From positions 62,001 to 126,000 of the forward strand of contig NZ_JAMXXN010000006.1 in NCBI RefSeq assembly GCF_024129435.1: a DNA stretch of 64,000 bases, given 5' to 3'. Each line of letters begins with the position of its first letter. The stretch's first letter is position 1. The translations under genes were made by a program, and so were the position numbers. Shown one piece after another: positions 51,394 through 59,819 of this stretch. Under the pieces are notes generated by a model. The model saw nothing but the letters and a program-made list of their open reading frames with translations, made no database searches and was not told the origin of the DNA. Source of the DNA: Acinetobacter lwoffii (GTDB lineage: Bacteria > Pseudomonadota > Gammaproteobacteria > Pseudomonadales > Moraxellaceae).

Positions 51394-51936
51394 ATGAATG
51401 CAATCGTAAAAATTGAAAACCAAACCCCATTTATTGAAGTTGAATTAAATGGAAAGGTGCAGCTTGGAGTAAACGCCCGCGACTTACACAAGATGCTTGA
51501 AGTGAAGGCGGAATTCTCTCACTGGATTAAGCGTCGAATTAAGCAGTGTAAATTTGAAGAAAATTATGACTACACCCTTGTCGTCAAAAAAGACGAGCAG
51601 GTATCGGGTGCAAAATATTTAAATGAATACATTATCTCGGTAGATATGACTAAGCACCTTGGGATGATGGAGCGCAATGAAAAAGGTCATGAGATTCGCA
51701 AATACTATATTGAACAAGAAGAATTAGCGCGTCAGCTTAAAGATGGTCTTCAGTCGCGAATCGGACATATATCAGCACAAGTCGAAATGATTACCCAATC
51801 ACTTTCTGAGGCTGGTCGATTCTTGTCAGTAAATGGAAAACAAACTAAGCCAGCACTACTAAAAGAATTGGATGAACTGATTAAGGAAGCGCAACCATCC
51901 TTAGATTTTGATGAGGATAAAGATAATGACAAATAA
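51394..51936 (+). CDS. AntA/AntB-type antirepressor
   Basis: Starting at ATG 51394 (GGAG 7 bases upstream) the protein has the AntA/AntB domain in residues ~10-100: 'VNARDLHKMLEVKAEFSHWIKRRIKQCKFEENYDY' and 'SVDMTKHLGMMERNEKGHEIRKYYIE'. A coiled C-terminal half and acidic end follow. In P1 and P22-like phages antirepressors inactivate the CI-type repressor. Here the gene lies in the tail module, behind a C4-like RNA. Confidence 0.87.
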   Translation: MNAIVKIENQTPFIEVELNGKVQLGVNARDLHKMLEVKAEFSHWIKRRIKQCKFEENYDYTLVVKKDEQVSGAKYLNEYIISVDMTKHLGMMERNEKGHEIRKYYIEQEELARQLKDGLQSRIGHISAQVEMITQSLSEAGRFLSVNGKQTKPALLKELDELIKEAQPSLDFDEDKDNDK

Positions 51937-52177
51937 TGTTCCTGCTTACATTGTGGTGGAGTGCAGACCAAGCACAGAAGAAGATGGTTATGCCGATATT
52001 GTTATTCATAACGACACCTACATTTTTGAAAGTGTAGAGCCGGTAGAAAACCTGCGCGCAGCAATGCTAATAACCATTGATATTGAGCGAACCAAGCCAA
52101 ACCATCGACACATCACACTGCATGCCGAAAGCATCCTGAAACTATGCAAAGGCATACAAGGTGTGACGCAAAGCTAA
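51926..52177 (+). CDS. hypothetical phage protein, 83 aa
   Basis: ATG 51926 overlaps the antirepressor end by 11 bp, so translation is coupled. Sequence ('IVVECRPSTEEDGYADIVIHNDTYIFESVEP') looks like a small alpha/beta protein. It may modulate the antirepressor; no family is recognised. A terminator follows. Confidence 0.65.
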   Translation: MTNNVPAYIVVECRPSTEEDGYADIVIHNDTYIFESVEPVENLRAAMLITIDIERTKPNHRHITLHAESILKLCKGIQGVTQS

Positions 52178-52185
52178 TAATTATC

Positions 52186-52206
52186 GCCACCTTCGGGTGG
52201 CTTTTT
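52186..52206 (+). terminator. terminator after the antirepressor cassette
   Basis: GCCACC-TTCG-GGTGGC then T5. With the hairpin at 51245 it brackets the antirepressor cassette. Confidence 0.8.
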
Positions 52207-52218
52207 CGAGACCCCATC

Positions 52219-52779
52219 ATGAACGATTTTTTCTTAGCAACAAATCGCAGCATCAAAGTGAATGACATCGAAGTGCGTCAGATCCAGATGAAAGACTTTG
52301 ATACCTGGGCGGTGCATGCTGAAGTATTAAAGAACTTTATCAAAGACCAAAATCATTCAGATGAGATTTTGACAGGGCTATTTAAGGCTCATGGGGTGCA
52401 AGTCATTTCGGCCATGGCATGCGTCACTGATCTGAACAGTGAATCACTGGTAGAACTTGCCGCTAATGAGCAAGGGTTTAAAGAGCTACTTAAGGCAGTG
52501 CTTCTGATCAACCAGGCTTACTTCAAATACGAAAAGCCAAAACGCGGCATCAAAAAGAAAGATGACTCCACTTGGTTTGATTCATTCCAGTTTTTGGTAT
52601 CAACGGGCCACCAACATAGCGAAATCATGGAAATGACCTACGGTGCATTCCAGGGCTACGTTAAGGCTGCAAATAAGCTGTATAAGCAGGGAGTCTTCAA
52701 TAACGCCGTTGCAGCGCGTGTAGCCCAGTCTGATAAGAAAGGTTTTGAGTCATTTAAGAAAGAAATGGTTTCTGATTGA
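52219..52779 (+). CDS. tail assembly chaperone-like protein
   Basis: A 186-residue helical protein at the position between tail tube and tape measure where tail assembly chaperones are found. 'VNDIEVRQIQMKDFDTWAVHAEVLKNFI' opens it. I see no following overlapping ORF for a frameshifted GT-type product. ATG 52219 has a poor ribosome site; upstream in-frame codons fall in the terminator. Confidence 0.6.
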   Translation: MNDFFLATNRSIKVNDIEVRQIQMKDFDTWAVHAEVLKNFIKDQNHSDEILTGLFKAHGVQVISAMACVTDLNSESLVELAANEQGFKELLKAVLLINQAYFKYEKPKRGIKKKDDSTWFDSFQFLVSTGHQHSEIMEMTYGAFQGYVKAANKLYKQGVFNNAVAARVAQSDKKGFESFKKEMVSD

Positions 52780-52831
52780 TCAAGTAACACCCTAAAGTTA
52801 TGATGTGGAAATAACTATTTAGGGGGTTAGT

Positions 52832-53113
52832 GTGAAAAAATTATTATTAGCTTTATGTTTGGTGTCGGGGTTCACGTATGCAGAAAGGACAACTACCAGC
52901 ATTCGCACTCCATCCGGTGATTTGGTAAGAATTGGGGATAGTCATCAGGCACTTAAAAGTAAACTTGAGCTTGGTAAGCCGAGATTCTACGTCCTGGAAG
53001 ATGGAAGACTTCACTGTGCAGCTACTGAGTATGTAAAACAGGTAGATTTACAGGAATACACTGTTATTTTATGCCGAGACAGAATTGTGAAAATCTTATG
53101 GCGTAATTTGTAA
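52832..53113 (+). CDS. small exported protein (DUF2845-like), possible moron
   Basis: GTG start after AGGGGG. Signal peptide (1-17, 'LLLALCLVSGFTYA') and a mature domain, 'GDLVRIGDSHQALKSKLELGKPRFY', similar to DUF2845 periplasmic proteins. It is not a structural gene, and it sits with a membrane protein gene between the assembly chaperone and tape measure. It may alter the host envelope during lysogeny; that is inference. Confidence 0.68.
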   Translation: MKKLLLALCLVSGFTYAERTTTSIRTPSGDLVRIGDSHQALKSKLELGKPRFYVLEDGRLHCAATEYVKQVDLQEYTVILCRDRIVKILWRNL

Positions 53114-53751
53114 TGAAAAATAAATTAATTGCAGCATTCCTTTGGTTTTTTGGGGTGGTCTTTATTATTAGAGGGTTGTCACTGCTTGGCGAGAGCTTTT
53201 TAGGCAGTATATTTATGATATTGGCTGGTATTTTGATGTTACCCCCAATTCAGAAAAAGATAACTGAAATAAGTCCATCTATTAAAGGTCTCTGGTTGGG
53301 TGTGGGTATATTTTTCTTATTGGGTTTTTCAGGCATGCTCCTTCAAGCTTCAGAAGAAAAAGCTTTAGAAAATGGTACAGCAAGTCCTGAGCTATTGGCG
53401 CGTGAAGCAGATCGTAAAGCACATGCTGAAGAGCAAAGAAAATCTACTGCTGAGCGTGAAGCTACAAAAGCAGCTGAGAAAGAACGGCGTGATCAGGAGA
53501 GAGAGGCGCGTGATCGTGCTATTGCAATGCAGGTGGATGCTGAAATTGCATTGAAGAACTTCCTGAAAGATCCTGAAAGTGCACAAATACGTAATCAGAA
53601 CGGTATGTGTGGTGAAGTAAATAGCAAAAACAGTTTTGGTGGTTACACTGGATTCAAACGATTTATAGCAAGTCCTGCGATAGTTGCTATCGATGGGGAG
53701 AATATAGAATCTAGTGAGTTTCAAACTGTATGGGAAAAGTTTTGCACATAA
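53113..53751 (+). CDS. membrane protein with conserved C-terminal domain, possible moron
   Basis: Two or three membrane segments (about 5-22, 29-47, 57-77), a long charged coiled coil (80-140), and a C-terminal domain 'LKDPESAQIRNQNGMCGEVNSKNSFGGYTGFKRF'. That last domain recurs in many small envelope proteins of bacteria and phages; its role is unknown to me. Start overlaps the previous stop (TAATG). Superinfection exclusion is a reasonable guess from location. Confidence 0.68.
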   Translation: MKNKLIAAFLWFFGVVFIIRGLSLLGESFLGSIFMILAGILMLPPIQKKITEISPSIKGLWLGVGIFFLLGFSGMLLQASEEKALENGTASPELLAREADRKAHAEEQRKSTAEREATKAAEKERRDQEREARDRAIAMQVDAEIALKNFLKDPESAQIRNQNGMCGEVNSKNSFGGYTGFKRFIASPAIVAIDGENIESSEFQTVWEKFCT

Positions 53752-53772
53752 TGCTTAACATCTAATTTTTAT

Positions 53773-53798
53773 AACCCTGCCCCTGAGCAGGGTTTTTT
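53773..53798 (+). terminator. terminator before the tape measure gene
   Basis: AACCCTGC/GCAGGGTT with T6. It closes the moron pair. Confidence 0.85.
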
Positions 53799-53822
53799 AT
53801 TGCGCAAAGTTCAGAGGTTTAT

Positions 53823-56800
53823 ATGTCCGGTAAAAACTTAACCTTCAAATTGATCCTGGATGGAGATTCCAAGGGGTTAGTACAGAATGCTAAAAGTGCA
53901 GAGAAGGCTTTTAGTGATTTACAGCAGGCAATTAAACAGGGGACAGCCAGCTTTGAGGGTGAGGCTAAAAAGACATCGGATGCTGTTTCTAAAATTGTGC
54001 CGAAAGAATCCTTGGAATTAGCTGATAAGCTGAAAGCTACACTAAACAGTGCAACGGAAGCAATCAAAGGTGCAGGGGATGGAGCTAAAGAAACAGCTGA
54101 TAACTTCAAGGACTTTGGTAGTAAAGCGGAAAAAGCTATCGATCTACTGAAAGCTGACCTGGTGACAGCAAAGCAGGCGCTTCAGGATTTCTCAAAAACG
54201 AATGCTTCACCGCATGACATTGATGCTGCTCAGCAAAAAGTAAACCTGTTAGAGAACGAAGTAGAACAGGCAGAGGTAGCGTTTAAGGAATTTGATAGCG
54301 CCGTAAATAAAGCCAATGTAGAGCTTAAAGAGACTGGCAGCGCAGCAGATAAGGCCAAGCAAGGATTTGGAACTATTAAAGCAGCCATTGGCACCCTTGC
54401 AGCAGGCTTGGCGGGGTTAGGGCTTGGCCTCACTGTTAAAGAGCTATTGCAGACCGCTGACGCTACTCAGCAGATGGGTGAGCGGATCAAGAACGCCACC
54501 AGCAGCACAGAAGAATACAACATGGTTCAGGCCAGGCTTTTAGAGCTGGCTAATAAGACCTTCCGGCCACTTGAAGAAGCTCAGGAGGTATATCTAGCTA
54601 CATCTGGAACCATGAAGTCGTTAGGCTACTCAACAGAGCAAATCCTGACAGTTACAGAGAGTCTATCCCTATCCTTTACCCATAACGCCACCAGAGCAGA
54701 CCAAGCAGCATCAGCGCAGGACGCATTAGCAAAATCAATGGCTAAAGGCTCGGTGGATGCAGATGCATGGATGTCTATTATCACAGGTGCAGATAATGTC
54801 GTTAAGGACATGGCCGAAAGCACCGGACGAACAGAAGAAGAAATTAGACAATTAGGTGCCAGTGGTAAAGTCTCAATCAAAGAATTGACTACGGCGCTCA
54901 TTGAGTCGAGGGATCGCAACGAGGAGCTGGCCGGATCAATGGCTAACTCTACAGCCGACGCAATGGTGGCCCTGAAGAATAATTTAACGTCTGTCATTGG
55001 TGCCATGAATGAAAAGCACCAGGTATCAGCGCGATTATCTGAAGCTATGCTCACACTTGGCGGTGACATGGAATGGCTAACCATTCTGTTTGATGATGCC
55101 ATTGGTGCAGTGGAGTCTATTGCTGATCGATACTCAGGACTAGGAACAGAAACAGAGGCGTTAAAAGGTGCTTTAGGCTCCCTGTACAGCTTATTTAAAG
55201 AGCTTATATCTGGTGCATGGGAGTTAGGGAAGACTGTAGATGACATATTAGGGACCGCATTTAAAACATTTACGTCATTGCTTGGGTCACTCACTGGTAA
55301 TGCTACTTCAGCCGGAGAACAGGTCAGCTTCCTGACAAGAGTATTGCAGGGCTTATCGATTGTCTTCGGCATGGTTGAAGATGGTGTATCTGGCATTAAG
55401 ATCGGATTAAGTCTGGTTACTGGTGCTTTTTATGGTTTGGCAGCAGCAGCCAACAGTGTAATGGCAGCGCTCACGTGGGGCGATGTAAGCAAGCAGTTCG
55501 CTGATACCGCTGACTTAATGAAAGAGAAGTCCAGACAGTATTATGCTGAAGCAGATAAAGAGGCTATGGAGTTCAACTCCAAATATATCCAGCGCCTCAA
55601 TGAAGCAGCCAAAACTGAACAGCAAAAGAATCAGGAAAAAGCTGATAACGCCAAAGCCACTTTAGACAAGATCGATGCAGACGAAAGCGCCAGCGCACAG
55701 AAGCGGATTAAAGCAGCAGAGGATTACGCACAAGCAGCCATAGCAGCCAATGACGGCGTGTTGTCTAAACAGATCGAAGCAGAGCTGGCAGCAAAAGGTT
55801 ACGCCGTAGCAATGGACGAAGCTGGTAGCGTCACTGTATCAGCGTTAGACGAAGCAGGGAAAAAGCTCACAGAGGCACAGCAAAAAACCGAAGCGGTTAA
55901 GGTAGCAACTGAAAATCTCAGATTGGCGGATCAGGAATACTTAACCTTCCAGAAACAGGCCGCTATTGAACGTGCAGCCTTAGAACAGAAGATACAGCAG
56001 GCTAAAGCATCGGGTGATTTAAACGAGCTGAAACAGGCTCAGGACAAGATCAAACAGATCGATGCTAAAGAGCAAGAGCTACAGGCCAATCGTAACCAGA
56101 GACAGACTGAGCTACTGGCATTAAATCAGCGTACAGCAACCGGATCAGCAGCAGCTTATACACGAGCTTCAGAATTGGCTCAAAAGTTCGGTATAGACCT
56201 GGATAAATCCCTTAATAAGGTATCTGAGCAATTCACCAAGTCAGGGGAAGATATAGACAAGCTTGGTGGTGAACTTGAGGAGCTTGGCATTACAGGGAAC
56301 CAAGCGGGGGATATCATTTATCAGGCATGGCTGAAATGGTTAAGCGCTGCGGAAAACCAAGCGGAAATTGATGCAGCTAACGCCAAACTGCGCGAGTTTG
56401 AGGCGCAAGGGGTATTCTCAACCAAGCAAGTCGAACTCGGCATCATGGCTATCCGTAAAGCTAATGCTGAATTGCCGGATGAATTGGATGAAACAGGCAG
56501 AGCCTTTGAGCGCCTCGGTATTAAAACCAAGGAACAATTAAGACTTGCAGCACAACAAGCGGTGATGGACTACAACGCGATTAAAAATAGCGGTCTAGCT
56601 ACAGCCGAAGGTATCGAGCAGGCACATAAAAAAGCAGCTCAAGCAGTAGCACTGTCTGGTGATGCAGGAGTCATAGCTGCATTTAATGCTGCGGATGCTA
56701 CACAAAAGCTCAAGGTTCAGATTGATGAAACTGGCAAAGCTTCCGTAGAGGCTGGTGATAAAGCCAACGATTCACTCCACAGCATGCGCCAATCAACGGA

Positions 56801-57443
56801 TCGGGTTCGGGATGGGGTCAAGGGTATCGAGGGTAGCGTTCATTCTGCCACCAGAGCTATAGACGGCGCTAAGTCCTCTACTGAGGAATGGGCGGATGCA
56901 GTCAATAAGGCCAAAGGTGAATTTGACAAGGCTATGAAGCAGCAGAGCAAGGCACTCGGCAGTTTGGATAACTATGATTCTTATAACAAGAATGATGTTA
57001 TCTCTATGCTGAAATCTCAAGGTTATGACGATAAAGATGCCAAAAAGCTGGCTGGAAATATCTGGTCACAAGCCATGGAAGCGGATCGTGATGCCAAGAT
57101 GGCCAGTTATGGCAATAGCGGTGTAGGTGGTCTGGATACGCTCATGAGACAGATGTATGACGATGCGGCTGCCAAAGGGATTACTACCCAGCACGGAACC
57201 AACAAGATCAATGAGCTGCTTCGATCTATCAATGTGGCTTCAACCGGATCTAGTAACCTAAATGACTATGCGCCGTCTATTCCTTCAGCGCCGTCTGTTA
57301 GAGATATTGACTCTACTCCAAAGACCACAATTCGGATCGAGGCAGGTAATGGACAATATGTGGATGCTCAGGTTAATGCCGATCAAGTAAATCCATTAAC
57401 TCAGATCCTCAAACAATTAGGAACACTTAAGGGTTCAACATGA
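53823..57443 (+). CDS. tail tape measure protein
   Basis: At 1206 residues the largest gene here, almost wholly helical with long coiled coils. A hydrophobic segment lies near 185-205 ('AAIGTLAAGLAGLGLGLTV') and another near 520-545. Start 'MSGKNLTFKLILDGDSKGLV' and the early 'QQMGERIKNATSSTEEYNMVQARLLELANKTFRPLEEA' match lambda-type tape measures. Length would set a tail on the order of 180 nm by the usual 1.5 angstrom per residue rule. Confidence 0.92.
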   Translation: MSGKNLTFKLILDGDSKGLVQNAKSAEKAFSDLQQAIKQGTASFEGEAKKTSDAVSKIVPKESLELADKLKATLNSATEAIKGAGDGAKETADNFKDFGSKAEKAIDLLKADLVTAKQALQDFSKTNASPHDIDAAQQKVNLLENEVEQAEVAFKEFDSAVNKANVELKETGSAADKAKQGFGTIKAAIGTLAAGLAGLGLGLTVKELLQTADATQQMGERIKNATSSTEEYNMVQARLLELANKTFRPLEEAQEVYLATSGTMKSLGYSTEQILTVTESLSLSFTHNATRADQAASAQDALAKSMAKGSVDADAWMSIITGADNVVKDMAESTGRTEEEIRQLGASGKVSIKELTTALIESRDRNEELAGSMANSTADAMVALKNNLTSVIGAMNEKHQVSARLSEAMLTLGGDMEWLTILFDDAIGAVESIADRYSGLGTETEALKGALGSLYSLFKELISGAWELGKTVDDILGTAFKTFTSLLGSLTGNATSAGEQVSFLTRVLQGLSIVFGMVEDGVSGIKIGLSLVTGAFYGLAAAANSVMAALTWGDVSKQFADTADLMKEKSRQYYAEADKEAMEFNSKYIQRLNEAAKTEQQKNQEKADNAKATLDKIDADESASAQKRIKAAEDYAQAAIAANDGVLSKQIEAELAAKGYAVAMDEAGSVTVSALDEAGKKLTEAQQKTEAVKVATENLRLADQEYLTFQKQAAIERAALEQKIQQAKASGDLNELKQAQDKIKQIDAKEQELQANRNQRQTELLALNQRTATGSAAAYTRASELAQKFGIDLDKSLNKVSEQFTKSGEDIDKLGGELEELGITGNQAGDIIYQAWLKWLSAAENQAEIDAANAKLREFEAQGVFSTKQVELGIMAIRKANAELPDELDETGRAFERLGIKTKEQLRLAAQQAVMDYNAIKNSGLATAEGIEQAHKKAAQAVALSGDAGVIAAFNAADATQKLKVQIDETGKASVEAGDKANDSLHSMRQSTDRVRDGVKGIEGSVHSATRAIDGAKSSTEEWADAVNKAKGEFDKAMKQQSKALGSLDNYDSYNKNDVISMLKSQGYDDKDAKKLAGNIWSQAMEADRDAKMASYGNSGVGGLDTLMRQMYDDAAAKGITTQHGTNKINELLRSINVASTGSSNLNDYAPSIPSAPSVRDIDSTPKTTIRIEAGNGQYVDAQVNADQVNPLTQILKQLGTLKGST

Positions 57444-57859
57444 AACTTATTCGCTTAACAACATCAGAAACCGTCCCATTAGAGGACGGTTTTTTATGGC
57501 CTGATGAATTCTCATGGAGAGCTATCGAACAGAATCAGGCCTATGCCATGGACGGCACCTTACATATTCAAGAAGGCAAAAAGAAGTCTGGACGGCCTAT
57601 CACTTTGCAACCAGCAGATCCGCAAATGGGCTGGATCAAGCTAAGTGAACTGCGGACTGTTTTGGAGTGGTCGAAACTGCAGGAAGAAAATTTCAAACTG
57701 CAGTTTGAGCAGCCTCATGACAACCGACAATTCACCGTCAAATTTAACCACCAGGATGGGGCTTTAGAGGCTGCACCGGTGAAAGGAATTCCAGCGGTAT
57801 CACTGGATGATTATTTTAATGTGACCTTGCGCTTTACGGAGTTAGACGATGGCGATTGA
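57440..57859 (+). CDS. phage tail protein, 139 aa
   Basis: Overlaps the tape measure stop by 4 bp, so it belongs to the tail operon. Small beta-rich protein ('MGWIKLSELRTVLEWSKLQEENFKLQFEQPHDN'), with possible role as a distal tail or hub component like lambda M. A terminator-like hairpin lies inside its first 60 bp. No family recognised. Confidence 0.7.
   Translation: MKLIRLTTSETVPLEDGFLWPDEFSWRAIEQNQAYAMDGTLHIQEGKKKSGRPITLQPADPQMGWIKLSELRTVLEWSKLQEENFKLQFEQPHDNRQFTVKFNHQDGALEAAPVKGIPAVSLDDYFNVTLRFTELDDGD
57469..57495 (+). terminator. terminator-like hairpin inside a coding region
   Basis: AACCGTCC and GGACGGTT form an 8-bp stem with T6 after it, all inside the 139-aa gene. Structurally it is as good as the intergenic ones. 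Confidence 0.55.
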
Positions 57860-59810
57860 AACCAAGGATTTAGTGATCTACAAGTCTGAACGCTTGACTG
57901 ATAACTCTGATGGCGGTGGTAAGTATTCCGGTGTTGTGGTTCAGGATGGCATCAGTAATAACCTGTTTAATGATGTGTCTGAAATGGATCGAACCATGGG
58001 TGATGTATCCATGCGCAAAGTCTTTCCAGCAGTCACCACTGAAGACACCGATTTATTGATGGGTGCAACGGTCTTTGTATCTGAATTGCCGAAAGATCCA
58101 AACGTATCAGCACTGCTATTCAGCACAAAGAACTGGACAGATGAGCGTCAGTCGGCTCAGAACCGGGTGGAAAACTACCTAGCCAAAGGCGGGCAGATTG
58201 CCGGCACACCACTTGATACACACTGGCAAGGTATGTCATCGCTGCAGGTCGTGATGTGGCCACAGGAGGTTGAGGCATCGGTAGGTGATACCATTGTATT
58301 GATTTCTGATGAAGGGAAGGCTTTAGAACGCGAGCAGTATGTTCGTATCACTAAAGTTGATACACGCATTGCCAAGATGGTGATTGATAAAGAGGAAATC
58401 GAATACAAGGTTGCTACATATTCCTTAAATGATGCCTTAGAAGTTGATTTTGTCGGGCTTACAGCGCGGCAGTGGTACAACGGTGAAAAATCCAAAACCA
58501 TCATTCGCGACACCATTGTTGCTGATACCGGTCTGTATTACTCATCTACAGCACTGGCTTCTGATGCCAATGTTGGCGAATTTACCGTAAATGCCAAAAG
58601 CATCTTTGCTCAACTCATCCCATCTGCCCAGACTGAAACACCGATCATTGATGTGAACGCTGCGGGTGAAAGCGTGGTGCTTGTGGCAGGTAATGAAGGC
58701 ACGATCACGGTTAATTACCCGAATATGGTGATTGGTGTCAGTCAGAATCTGTACATCGGTTCAGCAGTGATTCCATCAAGTCTGTCTTTTAGCTTGCAAG
58801 GCCAGCAGATTAATGATCAGGGTGGCCTGCTTAAGAACACGCAAGGCACACAAGTTGGCACGATTGATTATCAACGTGGATTAATTCAGTGGACTGCAGC
58901 AGCACCAGCTGGAACCATGAGTCTGAATATTGCATTCAAGCCAGCCGCTGCACCGAATCAGTATTATCAGAGCCATGCAATTCCAGTGACTCAAAATAAT
59001 CAGGGTACTAGCTGGACAGGGGCATTAATTCCAATTCCAGCACCAGGCGCACTTTCGATTTCTTATATGTCACAAGGTAAGTTCTATGAGCTTAAAGATG
59101 ATGGATCAGGCCAGTTAAAGGCTGCGAGTCCATCTTTTGGTTCGGGCATGATCAACTATGAAACTGGCTCATGGTTATTAACGACTGGGGCGCTACCAGA
59201 TGTAGACACACCGATCCTGCTGAACTGGGGTACACCGATTGTCACTTTTGTGCGCTCGAATTTAACTGTTGAAAAAGCTGCGTTTGATTTTGATTTAGGA
59301 CGACCAGGTGTGTTGCCGGGCATAACTATTAACTGGATGCTTGAAGGTGAAGAGAAAACGGCAACCTCTAATGCGCAGGGTAAGTTTACTGGTGATGCTA
59401 CAGGTGAAATCAACTATGCAACCGGTATTGGCAAGATCATTCCAAACAAGTTGCCTCAAAAAGGAACAGCTTTCTCCGTGATCTATAACTATGGATCCTC
59501 ACTTGAACAAACCAAGATGGATGTTACGCCTGCAAATCAAAAGCTGACCTTTACCATTGGCACCGGACCAGCAATTCAGCCAAATAGTGTTGAGTTAAAA
59601 ATTCCACTTCAAAGCAGTGAGGGGATTACAGGGTCTGTAACTCTGACAGATGTGCCGGTGAATGCAACTATGGGTAATCTAGTGAATAGCCGCGGTCAAG
59701 TGCAAGGCACCATTATCTATGCCACTGGCGCTGTTGAAGTCACACCAAAAAGTACAGCGAGCAGATTTGTGCAAACCTTTACACCTATGGCTACCTATGC
59801 GGCTGCCTAG
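57849..59810 (+). CDS. beta-rich tail protein with repeated modules
   Basis: A 653-residue protein. The first ~230 residues look like a distal-tail type domain ('LVIYKSERLTDNSDGGGKYSG'). From about residue 330, modules ending in G-x-I-x-Y-x-x-G recur at 337 ('GTIDYQRG'), 433 ('GMINYETG'), 519 ('GEINYATG') and 620 ('GTIIYATG'), about 90-100 residues apart. It probably builds the tail tip. The following protein has the same signature. No named family. Confidence 0.7.
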   Translation: MAIETKDLVIYKSERLTDNSDGGGKYSGVVVQDGISNNLFNDVSEMDRTMGDVSMRKVFPAVTTEDTDLLMGATVFVSELPKDPNVSALLFSTKNWTDERQSAQNRVENYLAKGGQIAGTPLDTHWQGMSSLQVVMWPQEVEASVGDTIVLISDEGKALEREQYVRITKVDTRIAKMVIDKEEIEYKVATYSLNDALEVDFVGLTARQWYNGEKSKTIIRDTIVADTGLYYSSTALASDANVGEFTVNAKSIFAQLIPSAQTETPIIDVNAAGESVVLVAGNEGTITVNYPNMVIGVSQNLYIGSAVIPSSLSFSLQGQQINDQGGLLKNTQGTQVGTIDYQRGLIQWTAAAPAGTMSLNIAFKPAAAPNQYYQSHAIPVTQNNQGTSWTGALIPIPAPGALSISYMSQGKFYELKDDGSGQLKAASPSFGSGMINYETGSWLLTTGALPDVDTPILLNWGTPIVTFVRSNLTVEKAAFDFDLGRPGVLPGITINWMLEGEEKTATSNAQGKFTGDATGEINYATGIGKIIPNKLPQKGTAFSVIYNYGSSLEQTKMDVTPANQKLTFTIGTGPAIQPNSVELKIPLQSSEGITGSVTLTDVPVNATMGNLVNSRGQVQGTIIYATGAVEVTPKSTASRFVQTFTPMATYAAA

Positions 59811-59819
59811 CGAGGAAAT

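Noticed and set aside
54626..55396. 256-codon frame antisense to the tape measure gene
   Set aside because: Ser/Ala/Asn-rich shadow of a helical repetitive gene; no ribosome site and no family match.
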